The notes beneath the pieces are model-generated. The model was not told the origin of the DNA, ran no database searches, and saw only the letters and a program-made list of their open reading frames with translations. DNA of 64,000 nt, taken from positions 24,940,010 through 25,004,009 of the forward strand of contig NC_092190.1 in NCBI RefSeq assembly GCF_043641665.1. Reading direction: 5' to 3'. The DNA comes from Enoplosus armatus. Lineage: Eukaryota > Chordata > Actinopteri > Centrarchiformes > Enoplosidae. Made by a program: the position numbers and the translations under genes. Shown here one piece after another: positions 1 to 12,700 of this stretch (the stretch's first letter is position 1; every line of letters begins with the position of its first letter).

Positions 1-1550
1 TGGAGAGTCCTCAGGGACTTATTGGGACAGCCTGATAATAAGGAATTGCAATAATCCAGCCTAGACGTGACAAATGCATGGACTAATTTTTCTGCATCTG
101 TTTGAGACAGGATCTTCCTGATTTTTGCAATGTTACGGAGGTGAAAGAAGGCAGTTCTTGAAGTTTGTTTTACGTGGGAGATAAAGGACATGTCCTGATC
201 AAAGACAACTCCGAGATTCCTCACGGTGGCGCTGGAGGCCAGGGCAATGCCATCTAGGGTAACAATATCCTTAGATATTGTATTTCTGAGGTGTTCAGGG
301 CCGAGAACAATAACTTCTGTCTTGTCAGAGTTCAACATCAGATAATTACAGGTCATCCAGGTCTTTATGTCCTTAAGGCATGCTTGGAGCTTGGCTAACT
401 GATGAGGTTCTTCTGGCTTGATCGATAAATATAGCTGGGTATCATCCGCATAGCAATGAAAATGTATGGAGTGTTTTCTAATAATATCTCCTAAAGGAAG
501 CATATATAAGGTGAATAGTATTGGTCCAAGCACAGGACCTTGTGGAACTCCATGACTGACTTTGGCGTACATGGAGGATTCATCGTTAACATGTACATAC
601 TGAGATCGATCTGATAAATACGACTTAAACCAGCTAAGTGCGGTTCCTTTGATGCCAATTAAGTGTTCCAGTCTCTGTAATAGGATATGATGGTCAATGG
701 TGTCGAATGCAGCACTAAGATCTAACAAAACAAGTACAGAGACAAGTCCTTTGTCTGATGCAGTTAGAAGGTCATTTGTAACTTTCACCAGTGCTGTCTC
801 TGTGCTATGATGAGCTCTGAAACCTGACTGAAAGTCCTCAAGCAACCTATTGTCATGTAGAAAGTCACACAGCTGGTTGGCGACTGCTTTCTCAAGAATC
901 TTGGAGAGAAAGGGAAGGTGAGATATAGGTCTATAGTTGGCTAAAACCTCTGGATCAAGTGTGGTCTTTTTAAGAAGAGGTTTAATTACAGCTACTTTAA
1001 AGGACTGTGGTACGTAGCCTGTTAATAAAGACAGATTGATCATGTCTAGTAAAGACGTGCTGACTAAAGGTAAAACCTCTTTGAGCAGCCAGGTTGGGAT
1101 GGGGTCTAAGAGACAAGTTGATGGCTTAGATGAAGAGATAGTTTTAGTAATTTGGTGAAGGTCAATGGGAGAAAAGCAATCTAAATATACATCAGGTTTT
1201 ACAGCTATTTCTGAGATTCCTGTTTGAAGGTAAGGTACCACCTGAAGACAGGAGGTGATCAATTCTGTCTCTAATAGTTAGAATTTTATCATTAAAGAAG
1301 CTCATGCAGTCATTACTGCTGAGGGTTATAGGAATACATGGCTCCATAGAGCTGTGACTTTCTGTCAGCCTGGCTACAGTGCTGAAGAGAAACCTGGGGT
1401 TGTTCTTGTTCTCTTCTATTAATGTTGAGTAATAGGCTGCTCTGGCTTTACAGAGGGCCTTCCTATAAGTTCTAAGACTATCTTGCCAAATTAAACGTGA
1501 TTCCTCTAGTTTGGTGGAGCGCCATTTCCTTTCAAGGAGCAGGAGAAGTG
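1..1550 (-). mobile_element. L2-type LINE, reverse transcriptase part (runs off the left edge)
   Basis: Read on the minus strand, one frame is open from about 1235 to the window edge and encodes a non-LTR reverse transcriptase. Visible motifs are [13 protein letters not shown] (about 745-700), [17 protein letters not shown] (about 570-505) and the catalytic [11 protein letters not shown] (about 455-420), followed by [14 protein letters not shown] and [14 protein letters not shown]. Upstream (about 1240-1510) the part between endonuclease and RT is visible in another frame (KWRSTKLEESRLIWQ, FLFSTVARLTES), so there is a frameshift near 1220-1240. The 5' end is missing. The motif set matches the L2-like LINEs abundant in fish. 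It lies antisense inside carf. Confidence 0.88.
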
Positions 1551-1847
1551 AGGATATTTAAAATATTTTACAGATGCTTTTATAAATCCTACAGAAAGTT
1601 CAAGGAGACTGTGTGGGAGGTTTAGGGGTTCTTGAGGAGGTTAAAAATCATTGAGGGATTTCTGTGGTTTCTTGAAGAGGATCCAGGAGGCCTTACCAGT
1701 AATGTAAAGTCTGTCCTGAAGGTGGCGCTGGAGGAAAGATCATGGAGTCATTAGGATATAAAGGGTTCACGAGCCGGATTGAGATCAGGAACTTGATCAG
1801 CAGATTTCGATTATTGATTGTATGAATTGATCATGATGATAGTTTGT
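1551..1847. other. Intron sequence of carf without recognised features
   Basis: No open frame, splice-flanked exon or structured repeat could be supported here. It separates the L2-type LINE from the next LINE tail. Confidence 0.5.
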
Positions 1848-2165
1848 TCAGAATCAGAATCAGAATCAGAAATACTTTATTGATCCCCGGGGGGAAATTG
1901 TACAGTACCGGTGCTCCCATTCCAGAGTAGAAAAATAGCATAATTTAGAACTAAAGGTATGTACAAAATATAAAAATAAGAAATAGAAAATAAAAAATAT
2001 ACACATTTACAGTATTTAAGTGAAGTGAGGTATAAAATATATATATATATACAGTAACAATGTATATATATATGTATGGATGTGTTGCACTGTAGTGTAT
2101 AACTATATATGTATTGCACTATACATGTATTGCACTTAAACATTCACAATAAAAATTGAGGTAGT
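1848..2165 (-). repeat. 3' tail of a 5'-truncated LINE (Rex-like family)
   Basis: A short (CAGAAT)n run at about 1849-1872 is followed by a TACTTTATTGATCCCC-type block and an AT-rich stretch with repeated TGCAATACAT/TGCACT words. Read on the minus strand this is a LINE 3' UTR ending in a GGGGATCAATAAAGTA block and a (TTCTGA)n tail, a dispersed repeat end that I recognise from fish genomes. The family name is tentative. The 88-residue open frame at 1877-2143 is low-complexity and not a gene. Confidence 0.6.
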
Positions 2166-2235
2166 GTAGTGTAGTAGTAGTATGGTAGTCAGCATCTCTG
2201 TATTAGCAGCACACTAACCGTTCCCTCCCCCTCAG

Positions 2236-2339
2236 GACGGAGTCATCCCATCTCGCCTCCACCCTCGAGTGGCAGAGAGGATCAGACAGCTGGTGGCTGC
2301 AGGTCATCATCAGGTCTACAGCGTCCGCAAGCAGCTCAG
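2236..2339 (+). CDS. carf: carf exon: start of the conserved ALS2CR8 segment
   Basis: The exon is preceded by a pyrimidine tract and CAG and followed by GTAGG. It encodes [19 protein letters not shown], then [16 protein letters not shown], and ends two bases into the last codon (phase 2). Confidence 0.88.
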
Positions 2340-5300
2340 GTAGGAACCGCGCCTGAGACACTCACCAGGTGTTAGGGTGTGTTGCAGGTACAGTGTGTGT
2401 GAGGTTGTGTGTTGTGCGGTGAGGTTGTGTGGTGAGGTTGTGTGTTGTGGTTGTGTGTTGTGCGGTGAGGTTGTGTGTTGTGCGGTGAGGTTGTGTGTTG
2501 TGCGGTGAGGTTGTGTGTTGAGGTTGTGTGTTGTGCGTTGAGGTTGTGTGTTGTGCGTTGAGGTTGTGTGTTGTGCGGTGAGGTTGTGCGTTGTGTGATG
2601 TGTGGTGAGGTTGTGCGTTGAGGTTGTGCGTTGAGGTTGTGTGTTGTGCGGTGAGGTTGTGTGTTGAGGTTGTGCGTTGTGCGGTGAGGTTGTGCGTCGT
2701 GCGGTGAGGTTGTGTGTTGTGGTTGTGTGTTGTGCGGTGAGGTTGTGTGTTGAGGTTGTGTGTTGTGTGTTGAGGTTGTGTGTTGTGCAGTGAGGTTGTG
2801 TGTTGTGGTTGTGTGTTGTGCGGTGAGGTTGTGTGTTGAGGTTGTGTGTTGTGCGGTGAGGTTGTGTGTTGAGGTTGTGTATTGTGCGGTGAGGTTGTGT
2901 GTTGTGCGGTGAGGTTGTGCGTTGAGGTTGTGTATTGAGGTTGTGTGTTTGTTGTGTGGTGAGGTTGTGTGTTGTGCGGTGAGGTTGTGCGTTGAGGTTG
3001 TGTATTGAGGTTGTGTGTTTGTTGTGTGGTGAGGTTGTGTGTTGTGCGGTGAGGTTGTGCGGTGAGGTTGTGTGTTGTGTGGTGAGGTTGTGTGTTGTGC
3101 GGTGAGGTTGTGTGTTGTGTGTTGAGGTTGTGCGGTGAGGTTGTGTGGTGAGGTTGTGTGTGGTGCGGTGAGGTTGTGTGTTGTGCAGTGAGGTTGTGCG
3201 TTGAGGTTGTGTGTTGTGCGGTGAGGTTGTGTGTTGAGGTTGTGTGTTGAGGTTGTGTGTTGTGCGGTGAGGTTGTGTGTTGTGCGGTGAGGTTGTGTGT
3301 TGTGCGGTGAGGTTGTGTGTTGTGCGGTGAGGTTGTGTGTTGAGGTTGTGTGTTGTGCGGTGAGGTTGTGTGTTGTGCGGTGAGGTTCTGTGTTGAGGTT
3401 GTGTGTTGTGCGGTGAGGTTGTGTGTTGAGGTTGTGTGTTGTGTGTTGAGGTTGTGTGTTGTGCGGTGAGGTTGTGCAGTGGGGTTGTGTGTTGTGCAGT
3501 GGGGTTGTGTGTTGTGCGGTGAGGTTGTGTGTTGTGCAGTGGGGTTGTGTGTTGTGCGTTGAGGTTGTGTGTGTTGTCTGTCGTCAGGCGGTTTGTGGAG
3601 AAGGAGCTGTTTAAATGCGACGGTCCTCCAGAGAGACACAACCTGAGATACTTCCCCACCGTCAACGACATCAAGAACCACATCCACGAGTCCCAGAAGG
3701 CCTTGGGGCTGACCACCACTGCTGAGGTCGCATACACACTGTCATGTTTCCATCATTTAAATTTTTTGAAAATTTGCTAACATATAATAAATAAAAGGTT
3801 CCAACGAGTTACTGGGCCACACAGTTAATAAAAATAAAGTGACATGATTCATAGTTTGTCTTCTCGTGGTTCAGTCACTTCAGCAGCACCTCTGAACAAA
3901 AGGGCTTCAAACTGTGTCTGTGTCTCCCTCTAGTGGACAGAAGAGAGAAGTGACCCTCTGATGGAGACGGTCACACTGACACTGACTCCTGCTGCAGAGG
4001 GTAACACACACATCACACACACACACACACACACAATACAACGAGCTGAGAGGTCAGAAAACAGATAAAAAACTCTTTGAATGGAATAAATAAAAATAAA
4101 ATAGCAGAAACATCAGTTAGTGCAGGTTTAAAACTAAGACTTTCACTGATATTCTTGATTAATAAATCTTTTCTTCAGGAATGTTACATTTGTATACACT
4201 GACATACAGTATGTAAACACGTGATGAATCCACTCTGTTACCAGCTTTAACATGAGACGATTCTACTTGTAAAGGGAAAGTATGCAAACATAAGTAGCAA
4301 CAGTGTCTACACATTAAACAGCATACGGACATCACAGTGGATGGTGGAGTCCTACAGGGGTCATCCAGGAGGGCACTGATCTTGTCCCTCCACACCGTCC
4401 AGCTCCAGCTACTTCACATTTAGTGCTCATGTCTCTCTTTGTCTCTGTGTCTCCAGTTGTGGACGGCAGTGACTCTTTGTCTCCTGAAGCTGTTCAGCTC
4501 TTCAGCTCTCTCTCTTCTCTGCAGCCGAAGATCTTTGCTCAGCTGCAGGTCAGAAAAACACTAAACAATAATCAATCAGTTCACAGTCAGTCCCACTGGA
4601 GCTGAAGTTTATTTTAAGTATAAAATGTGTTTCTTCTGACAGGGAATCCTCCAGCCACTCCCTCCTCCTCTCTCCCCACACCCCCCCTCTTCCATCCTCC
4701 AGACTCCGGTGGGGGAGTCAGCGGGGGCTTCGGGCCCAGAAGAGGTGCACGATGAAGGGCAACAGCTTGGTGAAGGAACCAGGCAGGTGGTTCTACAGAA
4801 CAGAGAGAACGTCCAGCTGCAGATCATCAACTCTCCTGTCAACAGTGAGGATGCTAATCATACATTGCTAACCTGTCAATCTTTACATTTTAGAATGTGG
4901 GATGAATGTAACAGACTGAGGCTAAAGCTAACAGGCCCCAGGTCATGGTATCATGCTAACAAGCTGAGGCTAAAGCTAACAGGCCCCAGGTCATGGTATC
5001 ATGCTAACAAGATGAGGCTAAAGCTAACAGGTCCCAGGTCATGGTATCATGCTAACAAGCTGAGACTAAAGCTAACAGGTTTCAGGTCATGGTATCATGC
5101 TAACAAGATGAGGCTAAAGCTGATAGGTCCCAGGTCATGGTATCATGCTAACAAGCTGAGGCTAAAGCTAACAGGTTTCAGGTCATGGTATCATGCTAAC
5201 AAGATGAGGCTAAAGCTAACAGGTCCCAGGTCATGGTATCATGCTAACAAGCTGAGGCTAAAGCTAACAGGTCTCAGGTCATGGTATCACATATATATAT

Positions 5301-6719
5301 ATAGATATATCTATATCTATATATATATATATAGATATATATAAATTTTGCTCTTGTGCTTTTAGGTGCTTTTGGTTAAAGACTGAAAGAGACCTGTGGT
5401 TAATGTGACTGGACCATCACTGTTTGAGGGTCGTGGTTAGCGAATGGTCAGTTATTTGAAGCCCAGTTTTCAGTCAGTCAGATAAAGTAATACTCTGTTT
5501 TGTTTTCAGCTCTGGTTGATGTAAACCTGCTTCAGGTGGAGGTGAAAGAGGAAGAGGAGGAGATGAAAATGAAGGAATTGGAGGACTCCACTGGTTCGTG
5601 TTGAATCAGACTTGTTGACATGTTGAATCTACTATCTATTTTAACATTAATTTATTCCAATTGTTTCAACTTTACTGTTTTTATCATTTTGTGGTAAACT
5701 TCTTACTAATTTCAAATTAAAAGCCTGCCAGAAATTAGATGGATTTTGTCCTTTGAGCTGTTGAAGGGTTTTTACTGTGAAACATCTGTACAGGAAGTTT
5801 TACAGAGAGATTGAAAATTATTGAAAAAGCAGCAAAGTTGAATCATGTGGAAATTATTTATTATTATTAGAATTTCTGTCGGGGTAAACTAGAAATAATG
5901 GCCTTTTCTCTGTACATGGAATACCACAAGGATCAGTCTTGGTACCTGTTCTGTTTGCCCTGTAAATGTTACCCTGGGGACAGACAGTCATCACAACATC
6001 TCCTTCCATAGCTACGCCGATGATGCACAGCGGTACCCGTCACTTAAACCTTCTGACACCAGTACATTTGCTGCCCATATAACATAAACAGCTGGATGTC
6101 CCAACCCCCCCCCCCCCCCCCCCCCAAAATGAATGCTGAGAAGCCTGAAGGTCTCATCATTGGCCCTGAACACGTCACAAACACTCCTCGGCCCCCTCAC
6201 TCACATGAAGTCAGCTACAAGATCTGGATAGTAGCTTGAGCCTGGAGCAACATGTAAAGAAAGTAGTCCATTTGTGTTTTTATCAGCTGAGGAATATCTC
6301 CAAAATCAGTTCAGTTTTGTCCTTCAGTAATATCTTCCTGCCTCGTTTACTAGCCTAAACAATCAGCTGAGGAACAGCTGAGGAGCACCTCCAAACTCTT
6401 CAGACTTCGGCAGCAAGACTGTTGACCGAAACAAAGTGATTCTCACACATCACTAGCTCACATACAAGGCTCTAAATGTAGTAGTGTATAACTGGGCTCT
6501 CACCGTACCGTCCAACCGTACAGGTTTGCCAGTCTGGGTCTTCGAACTATTCCAGAGTCCAGGTTAAAGACAAAGGGTGATGGAGCCTTTGCTGAACATC
6601 AGGTCAGCTGACTGTTGCTGCTTTTAAATCTTTTAAAGTCTTAAGAGAAAGTCTAAACTTACTATAACAGAAAGGCTTTTCCTAACGGCTGAGGAGGTTT
6701 TATCCTTCATGTGTGTATA

Positions 6720-6777
<58 letters not shown>

Positions 6778-9700
6778 GTAGGGTTAAAAAATGTGGGCAA
6801 CTCTAATCAAAAGGCCTTTTACAATGAATATCTAAGTGAACAGAAGCTAACCTGGCCTCTAAACGGGACAACGTTAAACATGACACATCTCTTTACATTT
6901 TAAAACAAGGTTAGTTTTTATTTCAGTTTCAAAAAATAAAAAAATGGAAAAGGCCCCATGCAAAGGTTTGGGAAAGCTGTCAGTTAGTACTTTGTACCTC
7001 CTCCTCTGGCAGCTATAACAGCTTACAAACGCTTCCTGTAGCCAGCGAAGAGTCTTCCAATTCTCGCTTTTGGAATTTTTCGCCATTCTTCTTGGCAGAA
7101 CACCTCTAGCTCAGAGAGATTCTTCTTCTATTGGCCTCCTTGCATGCACGGCAAGTTTGAGATCTCTCCACAGATTTTCAATAATATTCAAGTCTGGGGA
7201 CTGTGGTGGCCATTCCAAAACCTTCACCCGTCTTTCCTGGAGCTACTTCATGGTTGATTTTGAGGTATGCTTTGGATCATTGTCTTGCTGAAATACCCAA
7301 CCTCTCTTCAACTTCAGTGTCTGGACTGACCTTTGAACGTTAGCCTCTAGAATTTCTTGATATTTGATGGAATCCATTCTTCCTTCCATCCGCCCAATAT
7401 TCCCTGTTCTCCCAGCTGCCACACAACCCCAAAGCACGATGGATCCACCTCCATGCTTAACAGTTGGCAAGGTGTTCTTCTCTACAAATGCTTTGCCCTT
7501 TTTTCTCCAAACATACCATCTTTGTTTGTGACCAAAAAGTTCCATTTTGGTTTCATCAGTCCAAAGCACATTGTTCCAAAAGGCTTCAGGCTTCTGAAGG
7601 TTTTCTTTTGCCATGTAGGTCTTTGTTGTTTAAAGTGCGTTGTATTGTTGTCCTGTGAACAACTGCACCTGCATCTGTTACTCTTTTTTGCAGCTCTTTT
7701 GCAGTGATGTGTGGGTTTTTCTGAGCATTTCTCACCAGGTTTCGGGTCAGTCTGATATTTTTCTTGGTCTTCCAGATCTGAAGCCTTGACTTCAACTGTT
7801 CCACTAAGCTTCCATTTTCTGATAATGTTCCTGACAGTGGAAATAGGGACTTTGAAACGCTGAGGGAGTTTTCTGTAGCCTTCTCCTTGTTGGTGGAAGT
7901 GAACTATCTTGATTCTGATATCCTTGGACAACTATTTAGAGGAACCCATGGTTGCTAACACCAGACAAGAACAGCCACTGCAGCCCGATACTTTAGAAAG
8001 CATGGCATTGCTTCAGAATATATAGTTCAGCTGACTCATTAAAGGCCTAACGAGTAAATCACCAGGGTCTGGGCCTTGGTAATTATTGTTGTCAAAAGTA
8101 ACAAAGAATAATCCAAAAGGTTTCCCAAACTTATGCACAAGGCCTTTTTCCTTTTTTTCTGAAATAAAAAGTTATCTTGTTTGAAAACTTGAAGAGATGT
8201 GTCATGTTTAACTTTGTCCCGTTTAGAGGTCTGGTTGGCTTCTGTTCACTTAGATATTCATTGTAAAAGGCCTTTTGATTAGAGTTGCCCACATTTTTGC
8301 ACCCTACTGTATGTGTGTGTGTGTATATACAGTGCTTAACAAATTTATTAGACCACCTGTCATAAAAATGAGAAAACAAATATTTTAGAAATCTGTCAAA
8401 AACTAAAATTTTTATTATTTATTAGGCAAATAACAAACTGGAACAACTAAATAGTCCTTATTCACATATATTAACCAAAAATCTTAATATTTTGTATGAC
8501 CTCCTTTGGCCCTGATAACAGCTTGCATTCTTGCTGGCATTGTTTTTATGTACTTTTCGACAGTCTCTTTTGTTATTGAGTTCCAAATAGTTTCTAGCTG
8601 TTCCCAGAGACTTGCTTTGGATGAAACTTTTGTGCGATCTGTTCAATAGGATTCAAGTCTGGACTTTGACTTGGCCAGTCCATCAGTTCCAGTACTCCAG
8701 ATTCCTTTTTCTTGGTCAAGTAGTCTCTGCACAGCTTTGCAGTATGCTTGGGGTCATTGTCTTCTTGGTATATGAACCCACAACCAATCCGGTTCAATCC
8801 AGAAGGGATTCCATGATGCACCAAGATGTTGTGGTAGACCTTATTGTTCATGATACCGTCGATTTTAACTAATTTGCCCATGCCGTTTCCACAAATGGAA
8901 CCTCATACCATAATGGAATCTCCACCGTGTTTCACTGTGGGTGCAATGCATCTAGCATCAAAACGTTCTCCAGCTTTTCTGCGGACATAAACATGACCAT
9001 GCTGACCGAAGAGTTCAAACTTGGACTCGTCCGTCCAGAGTACCTTCTTCCAGTCATCTACAGTCCAGTGTTTGTGCTCCCTGGCAAATTTTAGGCGTTT
9101 TTGGATGTTTGCAGGCCTCACTAATGGCTTCTTAGCAGCTATTCTTCCCTTTAAGCCTTGTTCCTTCAGTCGTCTGCTTATGGTCATTCTGGAGACTTTC
9201 TCCGATTCTGATCTAGAAGCATTAATCTCTGCCTGAAGATCAGCAGTGGTCTTCCTTCTGCCTCTAGTACTTAAAATCTTGAGGTGCCTGACATCTGCTT
9301 CAGTTAGCTTTTGTTTTCGGCCTCTTCCTTGGTGCCTTTTGTAAGTACAAGTCTCTGCAATCGAGTCCAAGGCATACTTGACCACACTGTGAGAACACTT
9401 TATGTCTTGCCCTATTTGTCTCAGACCATCCAGCATCATGAAGTGCTTTAATTTGGACTCTTTCTTTCTCAGTGAGTTCCCTACGGAATTTCAAACTGAA
9501 TCCACATTTTTATACCCAAATTTGAGCCAGCACACTGGAATTCTCTGAGAAGTCAGAAATTAATCAAGAATAACATACAACCACCAAAACAAATGTTTCT
9601 GTTCAGGAATACAAGTAAATAACTGTAATTTGGCATCTCAATCAAAAAATAATAATGTGCTTTACTATTTTTTTCTGCTTTTTTGTAAAACAGTAAATTT

Positions 9701-12700
9701 GAGAATTCATGGATATCAACAATAATTATTATATTTTAGCATCAAAGATATCATTTTGATTAAAGAGCTTGGCTTGCACATACTGGTGGATTAACCATTA
9801 CAGAAACATAAAAAAATATTTTTGGTAATCAGCAATACTGTTAATTTAGGGCAGCGGTGGCAAACACCTTACACTGGGTGGGGGTCTAATAAATTTGTTA
9901 AGCACTGTATATGTATATATTTGTGTGTGTGTATATATATGTGTGTGTGTGTATATATGTGTATATGTATATATGTGTATATATTTGTGTGTGTGTATAT
10001 ATTTGTATATGTATATATGTGTATATATTTGTGTGTGTATGTATATGTGTATATATTTGTGTATGTTTGTATATATGTGTTTGTTTATGTTTTGAATTTC
10101 CTCACCACAGAGAGCACTTAGTGATTTTTTCTTGACAAGTGCTCTATAAATAAAATTATTATTATTATTATTATTATTGTCGTCAGTTTTTATGGTCTAC
10201 AAAAGAACATTTTAGTGTGACGTCTTATCAGTGTAAAGTTTTTAATTCCAGTCAGCGTGTTCTGGAAGAACAGACGAGTGGTTGAAAACGTAAATGTAAA
10301 ATGATATAAATAATATCCTGTTATTTGTACAGTTTTATTATTTGCACTTTCACTTTAAGATGGAAAATGTTCTCATACATTGCGCTTTTTTTAAGGACCC
10401 CAAAACTGCTTCAGTCGTTTTTGCAATAATTTAAAATTGATGTGATTATTATTAAAATGGGTTATAACAAAGAAAATGTAACGAAACAGAAAAGCATCAG
10501 TATTGTTAATAGTATAATTATATATTTATTATTAATTATGGCAGAGTATTGCTGCAACAATACTCGATTTCTCGTTGTAGATGATTCTCTGATGATGATA
10601 TTAAAATATATTTTTCATGTTGACATATTATTTACAAAATTGACATTTTGTTAAAACAAGAAACTTTCTAACAGTCAGTATGATGATATTCTCGTTTTAA
10701 GAACATACCATCTTATAACTTGTCATAATGACAAAACCTTATTGTTTTAATGAGATCGTTGTTTTTTTAAGTTATAATAAGAAGAAAGGTTTGTGACATA
10801 AGATCAAGTGATACGTTGTCTTTATAACAAAGAGTTGGTATTATCTATTTCTCGTATCAACAACACATGGAAGTTTCTTGTTATGACAACATACCAAATT
10901 ATTGTTATATTGTTTTGACAAGATATGTTGGTTTTGTAGACAAAGTTGATATAGTGTGATATAAGAAGTGATATGCTGTTACAGTTTGATGGCCACAGGC
11001 AGGAATGATTTCCTGTGTCGATCTGTTGTACATTTGGGAGGAATGAGTCTCCCACTGAAGCTGCTCTTGTGTCCGACCAGTACGTCATGGAGAGGATGTA
11101 AAGCATTGTCCAAGATGCCCCGCAGCTTAGACAGCATCCTCCTCTCTGACACCACCGTCAGAGAGTCCAGCTCCAGTTTGTTTAGTCTGTTGGAGTCCGC
11201 CACCCTCAGCCTGCTGCCCCAGCATGCAACAGCATAGAGGATAGCACTGGCCACCACAGACTCATAGAACATCCTCAGCATAGTCCGGCAGGTGTTGAAG
11301 GACCTCAGCCGCCTCAGAAAATAGAGACGGCTCTGGCCCTTCTTGTAGAGAGCATTAGTGTTCTTTACCCAGTCCAGTTTATTGTCTATGTGGACTCCCA
11401 GGTACTTGTAATCCTCTACAATGTCCACACTGACCCCCTGGATGGAAACAGGGGTCATCGGTGCCCTGGTCCTCCTCAGATCCACAGTCAGCTCCTTTGT
11501 CTTTGTCACGTTGAGCTGTAGATGGTTCTGCTCGCACCATGTGACAAAGTTCTCCACAGCAGCCCTGTACTCCTCCTCATCACCTTTGCTGATACATCCA
11601 ACTATTGCTGAGTCATCAGAAACCTTCTGAAGATGGCAGGTCTCAGTGCAGTATCTGAAGTCCGTGGTGTAGATGGTGAAGAGGAAGGGAGAGAGGTGAG
11701 TTTCTTGGATAAAGGCTATGTCTGTTTTGACCTTTAATTGTGCCAATACCCTTTTCCTCTTAACTGGCCCATTTAGACATTGAAGCAGACAAATTTCACT
11801 ACCCAGTCCACGTAAAAAATAGACAAGTCTTCAGTTGGCTCACCATATAGCCTCCTTGAAATAGACTTGCAAAATATAATATAGAACACAATGCAAAAAA
11901 ACCCCCAAGAGAAACAAAAACCTCCCCATTCCCTTAAGAACTGACCCCCTGAACATACGGCACCATCCCAGATCACAAAACCGGGCCTACTAATTCCCCC
12001 TCAAACCTGGAGCTGTTTTTGTTTTGTTTTAACAATTATGATCACTCGGTATGTAATAAACATGTAATGAAAATACAGAAACACGCTCTTAAATAATAAA
12101 AGTGAGCCTAGAAACAACTTTGAAGTGCAGCCACACAATGACAGATTCACCTCTACTGCCCATAATAGCCAAACAAAAAAAAGGGATGGCAATGCACTCA
12201 CAGAAAAGTCAGTAAACAGTTTGTGGAGAAGATCGATATATATGGGGGTATGTCGCTCTCCTCTTTGCGCTCAGAGAAGCTGCAGTACAGGCCAGGATCA
12301 ACATCAGTTAGCGGTACCTCCTGGAAAGTCTCGGAGAAAAGAAGCCACATCCTCAGGCGTCACTCCATCAGGTAGGATGACGCTCCAGCTGAATGGAAGT
12401 TTCCTTGCCTGGAGCTCCTTCTTGACGTGGCTGTATTCCTTCCTTCACTTCATCGGGGTCGCACTCAGATCAGGGAAAAACAGTACTGTGTTCCCGTTGT
12501 ACATGATGGGTCCCCCTTTCTCTCTGGAGATGCGTAGAATTTTATCCTGGTCCTGGGTCTGGGTCACTGGTCTGCTGGTGGGCGGGATGCTGGGGACCGG
12601 TGCACTCATTCAATAACGAGGAGCTCAGCAAAATGCTCTTGTCCCAACGTGGAAGGAATCCAGTTGGTACAAAAGCGGGTCCGACCCCTCGCAGCCTTCT

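Noticed and set aside
2316..3737. Two overlapping minus-strand open frames of 473 and 441 codons (Thr/His/Gln/Asn-rich)
   Set aside because: They are translations of the GT minisatellite, where no frame contains stops. There is no conserved domain, and carf exons lie on the other strand at both ends.
4709..5344. 211-codon plus-strand frame as a separate gene
   Set aside because: Its first part is the carf exon and the rest is intronic 48-bp repeat; it is treated as possible read-through only.
9822..10135. Three overlapping plus-strand frames rich in Tyr, Val and Cys
   Set aside because: They are translations of the TG/TA microsatellite.
12001..12201. Hydrophobic 66-codon minus-strand frame as a small membrane protein
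   Set aside because: It lies in the spacer between ORF1 and ORF2 of the L1 remnant, with no start context or conservation that I could support.
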